A DNA stretch of 64,000 nt. Origin: Linanthus parryae. Lineage: Eukaryota > Streptophyta > Magnoliopsida > Ericales > Polemoniaceae. A program made the position numbers and the translations under genes. Numbering within the stretch: the first letter of the stretch is position 1; each line of letters starts with the position of its first letter. Below the pieces are notes generated by a model. That model saw only the letters and a list, made by a program, of their open reading frames with translations. It was not told the origin of the DNA and ran no database searches. The stretch covers positions 73,936,494-74,000,493 of the forward strand of contig JALGPY010000001.1 of the NCBI GenBank assembly GCA_023055425.1, in the 5' to 3' direction. Positions 33,624 to 45,515 of this stretch are shown here, one piece after another.

Positions 33624-34816
33624 TGTAGGGGGTGGTTGACTAGAATATGACAAATTTTGCAACAGATAGAGGTTTTAAAAATAAACAGAAAATTTTGAAG
33701 TTTTTCAAAGCTTTGAACTGAAACAGACATTTTGAAAGCTTCTGAGATTTTTCAAAGCTTTGAAAAGCCTTTCAATGCGTCGAACTTGTCCTTTGTTGAA
33801 GCAATTTTGTAAGCAAGTAAAGAACATAAATGTAAAGAGAAAGACACAGTTATTTTTTACGAAGTTCAGCCACCAAAAGACCTACTCTCCGCATAAGGGA
33901 TCTAATCCCTCTAGGAATTGAACAAGTTATTATTTATCACTATTTAAGCCCTAGATCTCAGGCCTAAGAGAATTTCCTTTCTCTTATACTACCATGTGGT
34001 TCTCTCCTAACCTATCTAGTACAGTTTCAACTACTTAATACAATAAAAGTCTTACTTCTTCACTTGAGCAACTCAACTAAATAGAATGTAAAAAAGACTT
34101 AGAAATAACTATAATGAATTAATAGTTAAGAACAACTAGAGTAACACTTTGAAGACATTGAATCTAGAAAGCTTGGAAGTGTTCTTCTAAGTTTGGAATG
34201 GATTGAATCTTGAATTGATCTCCTTCCTTGATGCTCTCTCGATCCGAATGTTTTTTTCTGAATCTTTGTTGTCAGTGTCTACTTTAGCTTTAGTTATATT
34301 TGAATTTAAAAACCTGTTTCAAGTGTCACAAACTTTTTTGTAACAAACTCCCTAAAAATCCTCAATTGAATCTGCTTCTCAACAACTTTCTTCCATCGGA
34401 TATAAGCTTAATTTTCTGCACTCAGATTGAGCACAATCTGCATCTGCAAGCTTGAGACAATTTTAGCACAAATCCCATAAAAATAGCTAAGCTATAATGA
34501 TCTGTTTGGAACTCCTGCATTCAGAACCTTAGGCTACAAACTCTCACAATTATGTTTCTTGCAAAACAAAGTTCGAACACAAGCTAAAAACATATTGAGA
34601 GCACTGTGTGGTAATCCTGCAATCAGATAGTCAATCAATTTTCATGCAAAACATAACTTTAGCAATCAAAGATAATTTGTCAAGAAGAATTTGTCTTTCA
34701 TCACACAATAAGACATAGTTTAGAACAAGGAGATAAACTCCCCCTGAGTTCAAACTTGGGCTCTGAAGATTTTCAAGGATTTGAAAATCTTTGAAACAAG
34801 AATCTAAATTAACGTT
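33624..34816 (-). repeat. 3' LTR of SIRE-1
   Basis: The minus strand ends AGTCAACCACCCCCTACA at 33624, like the TTCAACCCCCCCCC end of the SIRE-2 LTR. It contains several TCAAAGCTTTGA-type palindromes (33708-33770) and the shared block with TGAGGGATCTAATCCC-like sequence near 33895-33920. The start near 34816 is obscured by S3. Confidence 0.75.
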
Positions 34817-36212
34817 TTTATGGTTTTGATGCAGGTTACGCAACGGAATAAAAAAAATTATCTTGCTCAAATCCCTCCAAGGATCACAGGCAAGCAATCA
34901 TAACATGATGAAAGTAGAAAATTGTGTACCTTAGTTCGTCAGATCACAACGAAGAATTGTGTCTTCGTCTCTATGGTATCCACACCTTTGGATCACACCT
35001 GGAATTCTTATCCACGTGTAGTGCTAGAAACGGAAGAAGGAGGTGAGAGATCACACAAAACGAAGCAAAGCATCGCGCCTAAGGGAGGCCGACGGTGGAA
35101 GACGCGGACGGGTTGGGAGGCTCGGCCTCTTGTCTGTCTCTTCTCCTTGCTTTGTTATGTTCTCTCAATAATGACATGTTGTTGAGAATATAATAAGCTA
35201 GCGTACTCTTATACAGTTAATAACTCCTTATTAACTACATATTTTCCCCAATACTAATCATGCCCATACACGGATTAATCCACCTTGAAAATTAGTCCTA
35301 CTAACTTTGCATGTGGTTGCGTTATGATCCTTTTTAATAATTAGTCGAATTAACTAACATCCAGTTCCAGTTTAATCCATTTGGTGTGTGACCCTATAGG
35401 TTTCTACTTAGTTGGTAGTAACTATTACTAACATTGACCGGTGTCTAGCAACACATTTATGTCACCCAACTAATAGAAATAGTCAGTGATCCGACAAAAC
35501 TTGTGCTCAATGTTACCGTATTGTATTATCCCTTTGTCTACATAAACGGATTAAACACGAGACATAGTAGTCACACTCGTATATCCAATCCATAGTTTCT
35601 CAATCCTGGGAATATACTTTTCCGAGCAGATAACATCAACAACTCCATATTGATTAATCTGAGTCTGTCCAGACATTCTATAAGAACCATTCCTCGAGTG
35701 GCCCATGGATATTTGCTCCCATTATGTGGGAGGGACAAATCCTCTCTACATCACTACCATCTCTCAGCTTGCTTCCTATCATGCCCGATAACTATCTTTA
35801 TAGTTACCCGGTTAGGGCGCAGTGTTTGATAATATCAGAGCATGATATTTCAGAACTAGAGTATCTAGTGAATTCAAGTCTAAGGCTTACAATACCATTA
35901 GCACTACGAAAAACACTTGTGACTTTGTAATAATCTAATGTAGCCTTCTCGTTGTGGGTCAATCCAGTATGCCATTACTCCTAATACATACCATGTGTTA
36001 GACTTGATATCTCCATATTAATTTGCCCACATACTAGTCTATAGTGATCGTCTTGTTAATTAATATAATAAACTAGGGATATTTAAGATAAACAACACAT
36101 TGTAATCTAATGACTTCATTATATTAAATATCTCCATAAATATTAAATGAAAATTCTAGCCAAACAATGTTCATACTAAATCTTGATTGCCTCTAGGGAA
36201 CCTATTCCAACA
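34817..36212 (-). mobile_element. S3: solo LTR of the Angela family (1396 bp)
   Basis: Minus TGTTGGAATAGGTTCCC to GCATCAAAACCATAAA, with no internal region. Flanks ACGTT (34812-34816) and ACATT (36213-36217) are a TSD with one change. It sits at the junction of the SIRE-1 LTR and PPT. Confidence 0.87.
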
Positions 36213-36217
36213 ACATT

Positions 36218-37239
36218 CTCCCCCCCCCCCCCCCTTGATGAAAGAGAAAACAATACTATGTTTAAACTTTGTACCGGCACCGAAAATATTAGTCATTAGG
36301 AACATAGTAGATAACAGTCATATGAAATCAAAATCAAATACCAAATAGTTAAAAAACTACTAAACAGTTAATACTAACATTAAAACATGCTTATCAAAAA
36401 TTCTAGAAGCAATACCAAAATCAAACACATGCACATCCACAATTTAAATTTTCTCCCCCTTTTAGACTTTCATCAAAAGAGTGAGAAATAATGTTGGAAC
36501 TTATTACAAAAAGTTTTAAGAGAGAATGAAACGACAGGATTTCAAGGGTTTAAAGTATGGTCATCATCTTCTGTCTTAGATCCTTTAGCATCTGATCCTT
36601 CAGCATCCTCTTGATCACCTTCCTCTTCCTATTTTGTTTATTTGTCTTCCACTTCTTGTTATTGCACTTTCTCTTTCTCTTTTGCCACCTTCTCTTGTTC
36701 TGCCGCCACAACTTCAGCACCTTCTTCATCAACCTTCTCAAACAACTCTTCAGAAGCAACAATCTCTTGAATTACTTTCTTTTTCTGCTTCTTTTGCTTC
36801 AGAACATCCCCAATTAGCAACCCAGGTCAATTCTGCCTTCTTTCCCTGTTCCCTTATCTCCAGCTACTTCATTTTCTTAAATTCAGTACACAGCTCAAAT
36901 TGACCCAATTTCAGTTCATCCAGCTGATTCTCAATAATATCTAGTTTATGAAGCACCTAAGACTGATCAGGAGCGGTAGAGGGTAAAGCTAAATGAGTGG
37001 CTAAGGCTTTTGGATTAGAGAAATTCTTAGATTTAAGTTAACTCTCAGAAAGGTCTAAATAGAATTTCCACTGTCCCTTATAATTCTGCACAATTCCAAT
37101 CCTTTGAAAAGAGGATTCATTGTTCATTCCAAAACCAGCATAAATACTCTCTTCTTTTTCAACAGGAATATCAAAGTGTTTGAAGAAAAGAGGTAGGAGA
37201 TTAGCATAGGGCAATTCATGGTTTATGTTTTGGTACGAC
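36218..37239 (-). pseudogene. SIRE-1 extra ORF, C-terminal part, and PPT region
   Basis: ELPYANLLPLFFKHFDIPVE and SFQRIGIVQNYKGQWKFYLD (37241-37060) match residues about 310-375 of the SIRE-2 extra ORF. Leftward follows a coiled-coil-like segment (LHKLDIIENQLDELKLGQFE, about 36960-36900), then frameshifted Lys/Glu-rich coding to about 36550. Two polypurine stretches (at 36450 and 36219) lie downstream. The N-terminal part is at 56322-57295, across Angela-2. Confidence 0.82.
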
Positions 37240-37244
37240 AATAT

Positions 37245-38685
37245 TTTTGGTTTTTAATACGGATTATGCATTGGAATAAACAAAATAATTATCCGTTCAA
37301 GACCCTCCAAGGATCACAGGACTAGATATCATAACAATGGTAAGGGATAGTAAGTAATACCTTGTTTGTCTCCTTTGATGACTTCACTCGTGAAATAATA
37401 TTCACGTCTCTATGGATAGTCCACGCCTAGGATCAGAGCTAGAATCCTTTCAATCCTTTTGTGCTAGCAATTGATTGAAGGAGGAAGAAGAAGATTCACG
37501 CAAACGAAACTACCCAAGGCCGCGCCTCTAGGTGCCAACGGCAAGAGAGGGGCCGACCGGGGGGGGGGAGGTAGGGTTAGGCCTCCCTTGTTTGATCTCT
37601 CCTTGCTTTGTTCTCTCTCTCTCTCTCTTGTGTGATAACAATTATGACACTTATCTGAGAAAATAAGCTAGAGTGTTCTTTATATAGTCTAACAACTCCT
37701 TGTTAACTACACAATATCCCCTCTACTAATCATATTCTTACATGGATGAGTCGAACTTGCAAATTAGTCCTACTAAGTTTTCAAGTAGGTGGGTATTGAT
37801 CCTTCTAATTAACTAATCATATTAATTAATTACGAAGTCAAGATTAATCCATAGGGCGTGTGACCCCATAGGTTTCTACTTAGTTGGTAGTAACAATTAC
37901 TAACATAGAGCAGCCTCTAGCAAGACATCTATGCAAGCCAACTAATAGAAATCGTCATTACTTTGACAAACCTTGTGATTATTTTTACCGTATTGTATTA
38001 TCCCTTTGTCTCTATATCCGAATTGGACACGAGGCATACAACTCACACTCGTATATCCAATCAATAGTTTCACGATCCTGGGAATAGTCTTATCCATGCA
38101 GATAACATCAATATCCTATATTGATTTATCTGAGTTTGGCCAGACATTCTATAAGCACTACCCCTCGAGTTTCCGCGGATATTTTCTCCCGTTATGTGGG
38201 AGGGACTAATCCTCTCTACATCACTACCATCTCTAAGCTGTCTTCCTATCATGCCCGATAACTACTTTTATAATTCTCAGTTAAGGCACAACGTTTCATA
38301 ATATCAAAGCATGATATTTCACAACTAGAGTATCTAGTGTCATAAAGCCTAAGGACCACAATACCGTTGTCACTACGAGAAGCACTTGTGACTTTACGTA
38401 ACTTGTATGTAGCCTTGTCGTTAGTGGGTCAATCCAGTATGCCATTACCCCTAATGCATACCCATGCGATAGACTTGATATCTCCATATCAATCTACCCA
38501 CATAATAGTCTATAGTTGATCGTCTTGTTAATTAATATAATGGACTATGGATATTTAAGATAAACAACACGTTGTAATCTTAGGACTTAGTTATATTAAA
38601 TATCTCAATAAATAATACAATGATTATTCTAGCCAAAAGTAATGTTCATATTAAATAAGATTGCCTCTTGGGCATCTATGCAACA
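37245..38685 (-). repeat. 3' LTR of Angela-2 (1441 bp)
   Basis: The minus strand starts TGTTGCATAGATGCCCAAG at 38685 and ends AAAAACCAAAA near 37245. It includes a short CT tract (37612-37629) and a G-run (37560-37568). It pairs with 54857-56316. Confidence 0.9.
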
Positions 38686-38689
38686 GTCT

Positions 38690-39075
38690 TGCACTAGAGC
38701 TAATCTGGTGCATCTCGTATGCCAATAGATCTAGTGTGCCTTTCATGCTTGCGCTAAACAAGCGGCTTTGTAAGTGGATCTGATAGATTCTCATCTCTAG
38801 GAATCTTGCATATCTTCAAATCTCCTCTATCGATCATATCTCGAATAAGATGGAACTTCCTGAGTACCTGTTTGGATTTTTGGTGTGACCTGGGTTCCTT
38901 GGATTGTGCGATCGCTCCAGTGTTGTCACAATACCACTCTATTGGATCCAAAATACTATGAACCACACCAAGATTAGTAATGAACTTTCTAATCCAAACA
39001 GCCTCCTTTGCTGCACCACTCGCAGCAATGTACTCAGCCTTAGTTGTAGAATCAGTAATTGTCTCTTGCTAGGAA
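38690..39075 (-). pseudogene. Angela-2 RNase H, C-terminal part
   Basis: IEWYCDNTGAIAQSKEPRSH and QKSKQVLRKFHLIRDMIDRG, then KICKIPRDENLSDPLTKPLV (38966-38754), form the typical copia RNase H end. Upstream (39060-38960) the AAxEAxWIRKFI-like segment is in another frame. SIRE-2 is inserted immediately upstream, in the WK-S-QET segment. Confidence 0.9.
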
Positions 39076-39080
39076 ATTTT

Positions 39081-40524
39081 GGTTGAGTCAAAGACCCTTG
39101 AATATGTTTTGGTTGGTAATTGTTTTGAGTGATTAAAGACAAAGACTAAGACATAAGCAAGAAAGAATCTCAGATACTCCAAGGCCTTGAGATATTGACT
39201 GAACTTCAAAGCCTTGAGATTTCTTCTATTCTGCTATATGTTCTAACAGTTCTGTGCTGCAGATTGGATATCTGATTATACAGATCGGGGATTTACTGCA
39301 TATACTTATGGATTATGCTATTTATATATCTAACACAATTGCAGATGAGCAGAACTGGAAGAATCAAAGTTATCTAGGTTTAACTTTGAATATCTGTGAA
39401 GAAGGTTCAGAGCTCCAAGGCCTTGAGATGTGCCTTGAGCTGCTGATAGTTTTTACAGAACTAAGTTGATTATTTCTTGCAGGTTGTGATTCTTAGTATG
39501 GTGATTATTTACTCACTTCTAAGTGTCTTAAACTTGTTTTTCATGATTCATATGTATTAGAAGTTATACAGGTTATTGTTCTAATCTATTAAACAGTTTT
39601 ATCAGAGACTGGATAACCAAACAGTCATAGCACTGTTATCTTTCTGGAAATTTGTTATTGCTGTGTTTCAATGATGTTGCAGGGTTGTTAAACGTGCAGG
39701 AGCAATCTCAACAAACTCCAACGGATATCCACTTAGAGTTGTTTGAATTTCAGTGAAAACAGAAAGAGGATTTGTAGGAACTGAGATCCTAAAATCTCTC
39801 AATCAGTTGCAGCTGTGGATAAAGGAGGCTGGTTTGAATTTTGAAGATAGAGAGGCTTGCAGAACACTCAGATAGGTGTGACAAATTCGTGGGAGATCAT
39901 TCATTCAAACACACAGTCATTCAAGCTTCAATCCAGATTACAGAAGATCAAATCAATCCAGTTTTCCAGAAGAACACATCCAGGCTTCAACAGCTTATCT
40001 TTTTACTGTGTTCTTCATTTGTACTTTAATCTGTGTATCTTTAGATTATCTTAAACCTCACTTAACCTAGTGGTTGGTTGTTCAAGTGAACAACAAGAGG
40101 TTCTTGTTAGCTCAACAGTTAGTAGCTGGAACTAGATAGGTTTGGAACCACAAGCTGTATAGGTGTAAGGGAAATCACTTAGGCTTGAAGATCTAGGGAT
40201 GTTTCTGTGTGAGTAATAAGAAGTGTTTTCCCAATCCTGGTGGGATTAGATCCCTCAGGCAGAGATTAGGTCCATTGGGACTGAACTCTGTAAATTGCTT
40301 TGTTACAGTTTGATTATTATCTGCTGCACACAACTCAAATCAAACTAGGGTTCAAAAGCTGTTTAGAATTGTTTACAGTTCAAGGCCATGAAGCTTTCTA
40401 TTTTGGCTTTGAAAGTTTCAGACAGTTTACTAAAATCTCAAAGCCATGAGATTTGATTTTCACACAAAGTTATTCTGTTAAACTTTGAGTTTCACACAAA
40501 GTTATTCTGTTAAACTTTGAGTTT
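39081..40524 (+). repeat. 5' LTR of SIRE-2, 3' end truncated
   Basis: It aligns with 44004 onward from TTGAGTCAAAGACCCTTGAA through TTCTGTTAAACTTTGAGTTT. The final C-rich end seen in the 3' LTR is missing. It contains AAGGCCTTGAGA palindromes (39178, 39416). A 32-bp tandem duplication (40459-40522) is present here and single in the 3' LTR. Confidence 0.9.
40459..40522. repeat. 32-bp perfect tandem duplication
   Basis: Two units, 40459-40490 and 40491-40522, starting TTCACACAAAGTTATTCTG. The 3' LTR has one unit (about 45392-45425), so the duplication arose after insertion. Confidence 0.92.
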
Positions 40525-41378
40525 CTTGGACTTCATATCTTACAAATGAAGAAAGGAATTTTTGTGCATCAAGGAAAGTATACCAAGGACTTATTGAAAA
40601 AGTACAATATGTCACAGTCCAAGGTTCTTAAGACCCCTATGAGTTCATCACTCTCTTTAGTCAAAGATTCAAATGGTAAGAGTGTGAATCAAAAGGAATA
40701 CAGAGGTATGATTGAATCACTATTGTATTGAACTCCTAGCAAACCTGATATTATATTCAGTGTCTGTATGTGTGCTAGATTTCAAGCAGATCCTAAGGAA
40801 AGTCATTTAACTGCAGTCAAAGAATTTTTAGATACTTGAATGGAACCAGAGACTTAGGGATTTGGTATCAAAGAAGATCTAATTTTATGTTGAGTGGCTA
40901 TTCAGATGCAGATTTTGCAGGATATAAAGTAGACTAGAAAAGTACTTCTGGATGCTGCCAATTTCTTGGATCTTCATTGATCAGTTGGCATTCCAAAAAG
41001 CAAGATTATTTAGCATTATCAACTGCAGAAGCTGAATATATTGCAGCTGGTGCTTGCTGTTCACAAGTGTTATGGATTGCTCAGCAACTTAGAGATCTTG
41101 GCTATAACTTCAAAAATGTGCCTATTCATTGTGACAACACAAGTGCTATTTCAAAATCTAAGAATCCATTTCAGCACTCAAGGACCAAGCACATAGATGT
41201 GAGACATCACTTCCTTAAAGATCATGCAGAACAAGGTGATGTTGTTTTAAACTTTATCTCTACATTAATGCAGATTGCTGATATTTTCACTAAACCTTTG
41301 CCAGATGATAGGTTTTCATCTCTAAGGCTTGAATTGGGGATGTTAAACAAGGATGCATTGGTTGAGGGGGAGTATTAG
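40525..41378 (+). pseudogene. SIRE-2 RT C-terminus and RNase H
   Basis: Coding resumes as FLGLHILQMKKGIFVHQGKY, which is the RT segment after the catalytic core, so the YVDD box is lost. It continues MSSSLSLVKDSNGKSVNQKE and CARFQADPKESHLTAV, with a frame change and stops. RNase H is best preserved at 40977-41378: SWHSKKQDYLALSTAEAEYI, HCDNTSAISKSKNPFQHSRT, KHIDVRHHFLKDHAEQGDVV, QIADIFTKPLPDDRFSSLRL. It ends with the usual stop after GMLNKDALVEGEY. Confidence 0.92.
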
Positions 41379-41815
41379 TACTTATATGTATTTATGTGCT
41401 GAAATCTCAAAGCCTTGAGATCTTACTTTCTGAAGCCTTGAAAGTATAGCTCAAAGCTTTGAAGTTTCTCAAACTGCAGAAATCTCAAGGCCTTGAGATT
41501 GTTCTCCAGGTCTTGATAATATCTGTAATATTTTTTAAAAAAAAATGGATCATCAAATATTATATCTTATCTTTTTAGATAACTGCATAATATTTGAATT
41601 ACTCAGAGAATTTTCTAAAATATCCCAAAAAATATTTTTCAAGATCCTATTTTGCATGTTAACATAGCAGATTCCTTTTATGACTCATCCTTTTCAACCT
41701 ACTTAAGCTGAAAGTCAGAGCTTTTTCTTCTCATTCTCTCTCAATTCTCTACGACTCTACTCTCTCTCTGTGTTCCTCTCAATCACATTCTCTTATCAAA
41801 ACCCTAAACCCAAAA

Positions 41816-43609
41816 ATAGAGCGCGAATCATCCAGAATTCCGCAACAGGGAAAGCCCTCTGGCAGATCCAAGAAGAGAGCAAATAAGAATGAGAAGATAG
41901 TGATTTCTGATTCAGATTTAGAAAACACTCAGAGCTTGCATGAGGATACTCCTCCTGCAAAGAAGTCCGGAACTGAGAAGGGAGATGAAGGCTCAAGTAT
42001 TGATCCACAACAAGAGACAAAGGGTGGTGATCAACCTAGGTCAGAGAAGAAGAAAGGGGGAGAAAAGAAAAAGATTGGTGAAGAGGACAAGGGGAAATCA
42101 ACTCAGGAAAGCCAGAAGAAACCAACTGAAGGAGGACAAGAAAAGTCCAAACCCTCAGATAAGAAAACTAGGGTTAAGCAAGTTGCTGCTGCAACTAAGA
42201 AAGGATATCAAGGTAAGAATTTACTTCTTACAGACTGGTTTGTTAGTTCTGAGGTTAGAACTGTATGGATGCAAGGGTATGCCTCATCTAAGGTAGCTTT
42301 CTGTAGTATGATTTCTGAAGAATTATTGGATAAATTGGACATAGCCTGCATGAGAAAGTTAAGAGAAACTGCTGTTTGGAAGGTGTTAAATCCTAGTTCA
42401 AAGGCCTACCCTAGGTTAACTAAATTATTTTATATGAATTTGGTTTCTGAAGGTGATGATAAAATGGTGTTAACTTCAAAAGTGGCTGGTGTGGATTTGA
42501 GGTTAGATCATAGGAATTTTGCCAAGGTCTTGGGCATTCCTAGGAAATACAATGTTGGAGATTATCCTGATAGGAAGGAGTGTCTGGATAAGGCAAAGGA
42601 GATGTTTTATATTGAAGGTGTTCCATCTGGTCCAAAGCAGTTGACACACTCTGTGCTCAACTGTGAAGCCAAAATCTTGTTTACAATTCTGATGAGGAGT
42701 GCAGTTCCTAGGGAGAACTCAAGAGAGTTGGTGACTGATAATTTTCTGATTTTGATGTATCTGATATCTCAAGGGTTTGAGATAGACTTGCCAACAGTTG
42801 TTATGGAGCATATGATTTATTGTGAAACCAGGACTAGAAACCATCCTCTTCCATATGCCAACCTGTTACCTCTTTTCTTTGAATATTTTGATGTACATGT
42901 GAAAGGAGAGGAAAAGATTACTGGAGGTTTTGGGCTGATAGATGAGTCTGCACTTCATAGGATTGGAGTAGTTCAGACTGGGAAAGGACATTGGAAGTTT
43001 TATTCAGATTTGTCAAAGGAAGAACTTGCTGAGAAGGAGTTTGTAAAGCCTAAGGGGACTACATATGGGAAAGGACAAGACAATTAGGATTACTCTTTGT
43101 TGGTTGAGAAGTTAGAAGATCAGCAGGTTGAGATTGAAGATCTCAGGCAAAGGTTATTTGATATGTCAACTGAATTCAACCAGTTCAAGGGCTTGATGAA
43201 TGTTATGAATGGGAAGATGGATGTTGTCATCAAGGGCTTGAATCTGGAGAAGATACCTTCTGCTACTAGTAATGACACCAGTGTGGATTCAGAGGAAAGT
43301 CTGGGAGATTTTCTGGAAAAGAAGAAGAAGCCAATTCTAGTGGTACTAACTTCAAAAGATTTGTATGAACAAACTGATAAAGAAGATGCTGGTGAAGACA
43401 CAGGTGTTGATGCAGCTACAGAGGTGGATTCAGTACAGGCTAAGAAGAAAGTGGATGAGATAATCCAAGAGGTTGTTGCTGAAGTGGAAGTTGAACAAGA
43501 AGGTAATCAGTCTGCTGAAGATGCTCCAAGTGAAGAAGAAGTTGGAGAAGGCTCGGAGAAAGGCCAGAATCAAAGAAGAAGTGAAGATCAGAGATTGCCA
43601 ATGCCTTGA
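41816..43609 (+). pseudogene. SIRE-2 extra ORF downstream of pol ('putative plant transposon protein' type)
   Basis: A frame of about 598 codons lies 440 bp after pol, where SIRE-type elements often carry an additional (env-like-position) ORF. Residues 1-120 are Lys/Glu/Ser-rich. Residues about 125-390 form a compact domain (KVLNPSSKAYPRLTKLFYMN, VDLRLDHRNFAKVLGIPRKY, QLTHSVLNCEAKILFTILMR, LPYANLLPLFFEYFD). I associate it with the domain labelled 'putative plant transposon protein' in plant databases, function unknown. A coiled coil (VEKLEDQQVEIEDLRQRLFD) and an acidic tail follow. I see no membrane segment. Two defects: the likely start codon reads ATA (41816; the SIRE-1 copy has ATG), and a TAG lies at 43085-43087 with the frame intact beyond it. 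Confidence 0.82.
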
Positions 43610-43991
43610 CCCTCTATCTATTTCTCTTCTTTCTTTTCTGTTCTCAAGGCCTTGACTTTTTAGCTAAAATTTTATTTTAAGTTTTTTTTAGACTTTGAGT
43701 AATGATCCAACATTTCTTCATCCTTATTTGATGAAAGTAAAAAAGGGGGAGAATTTATGTGGTTCTTGTGGTTCTTCTGTTCTGTGTTTGCAGTATTTGA
43801 AATAATAATAATGCTTAGTTGTTTTTTGGTTTAATCAGTTGTGTGTTTATGTTTCTGTGGTAATTTGAAAATTTATCTTTGCTGGTTATCTGTTTGGCAT
43901 TACTGTATATTGTATCTGCATTTTGTGGTTATCTAACGTTGAATATGAGTGGCAGGAAAATCTATACAAGACTGTAGGTTTTGTCTTTCAT

Positions 43992-44003
43992 CAAGGGGGA
44001 GAT
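43992..44003 (+). other. polypurine tract of SIRE-2
   Basis: CAAGGGGGAGAT lies directly before the 3' LTR. A second purine-rich tract (AAAAAAGGGGGAGAA, 43739-43753) lies 240 bp upstream. The paired arrangement also occurs in SIRE-1 (36450 and 36219). Confidence 0.85.
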
Positions 44004-45510
44004 TGTTGAGTCAAAGACCCTTGAATATGTTTTAGTTGGTAATTGTTTTGAGTGATGAAAGACAAAGACTAAGACATAAGCAGCAAAGCATCTCAGATAC
44101 TCCAAGGCCTTGAGATATTGACTGAACTTCAAAGCCTTGAGATTTCTTCTATTCTGCTATATGTTCTAACAGTTCTGTGTTGCAGATTGGATATCAGATT
44201 ATACAGATCAGGGATTTACTGCATATACTTATGGATTACGCTATTTATATATCGAACACAATTGCAGATGATCAGAACTGGAAGAATCAAAGTTATCTGG
44301 GTTTAACTTTGAATATCTGTGAAGAAGGTTCAGAGCTCCAAGGCCTTGAGATGTGCCTTGAGATGCTGACAGTTTTTACAGAACTAAGTTGATTCTTTCT
44401 TTCAGGTTGTGATTCTTAGTATTGTGATTATTTACTCACTTCTAAGTGTCTTAAACTTGTTTTTCATGATTCATATGTATTAGAAGTTATACAGGTTATT
44501 GTTCTAATCTGTTAAACAGTTTTATTAGAGACTGGATAACCAAACAGTCATAGCACTGTTATCTTTCTGGATTTTGTTGTTGATGTGTTTCAATGCTGTT
44601 GCAGGGTTGTTAAACGTGCAGGAGAAATCTCAACAAACTCCAATGGATATCCACTTAGAGCTGTTTGAATTTCAGTTGAAAACAGAAAGAGGATTTGTAG
44701 GAACTGAGATCCTAAAATCTCTCAATCAGTTGCAGCTGTGGATAAAAGAGACTGGTTTGAATTTTGAAGATAGAGAGGCTTGCAGAATACTCAAAGAGGT
44801 GTGACAAATTCGTGGGAGATAATTCATTCAAACACACAATCATTCAAGCTTCAATCCAGATTACAAAAGATCAAATCAATCCAGTTTTCCAGAAGAACAC
44901 ATCCAGGCTTCAACAGCTTATCTTTTTACTGTGTTCTTCATTTGTACTTTAATCTGTGTATCTTTAGATTATCTTAAACCTCACTTAACCTAGTGGTTGG
45001 TTGTTCAAGTGAACAACAAGAGGTTCTTGTTAGCTCAACAGTTAGTAGCTGGAACTAGATAGGTTTGGAACCACAAGCTGTATAGGTGTAAGGGAAATCA
45101 CTTAGGCTTGAAGATCTAGGGATGTTTCTGTGTGAGTAATAAGAAGTGTTTTCCCAATCCTGGTGGGATTAGATCCCTCAGGCAGAGATTAGGTCCATTG
45201 GGACTGAACTCTGTAAATTGCTTTGTGTTCTTTACTTTACAGTTTGATTATTATCTGCTGCACACAACTCAAATCAAACTAGGGTTCAAAAGCTATTTAG
45301 AATTGTTTACAGTTCAAGGCCTTTAAACTTTCTATTTTGGCTTTGAAAGTTTTAGACAGTTTACTAAAATCTCAAGGTCTTGAGATTTGAGTTTCACACA
45401 AAGTTATTCTGTTAAAATTTGAGTTTTGCAAGAAGTTTCCATACTCTATTCAACCCCCCCCCCTTCTAGAGTGTTTAGGTCTTGTATTTAGTCTACAATG
45501 CACACTTTGA
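44004..45510 (+). repeat. 3' LTR of SIRE-2 (about 1507 bp)
   Basis: It starts TGTTGAGTCAAAGACCC. It includes the shared GGTGGGATTAGATCCC block (about 45160) and a C10 tract at about 45454-45463 near the end. It differs from the 5' LTR at few positions, so SIRE-2 is among the younger insertions here. Confidence 0.9.
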
Positions 45511-45515
45511 ATTTT

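Larger units (their letters stand above)
39081..45510 (+). mobile_element. SIRE-2: SIRE-like copia element with most of gag-pol deleted
   Basis: 5' LTR 39081-40524, fused directly to the end of RT, then RNase H, an extra ORF, a PPT and 3' LTR 44004-45510. PBS, gag, protease, integrase and most of RT are missing in one deletion. TSD ATTTT is likely (39076-39080 and 45511-45515), since the flanking RNase H frame of Angela-2 rejoins there. The exact right edge is uncertain by about 15 bp because the last LTR bases are not TG..CA. Confidence 0.85.

Noticed and set aside
33486..36234. Poly-C runs (33490-33506, 36219-36234) as G-quadruplex regulators
   Set aside because: Both can be explained as an LTR homopolymer and a PPT complement; lengths may be assembly-dependent.
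36611..36903. Leu/Phe-rich plus frames that look like membrane proteins
   Set aside because: Antisense of the Lys/Glu-rich part of the SIRE-1 extra ORF.
42901..43609. Possible envelope protein in SIRE-2
   Set aside because: No signal peptide, membrane span or Cys pattern; the ORF is soluble-looking with a coiled coil and acidic tail.
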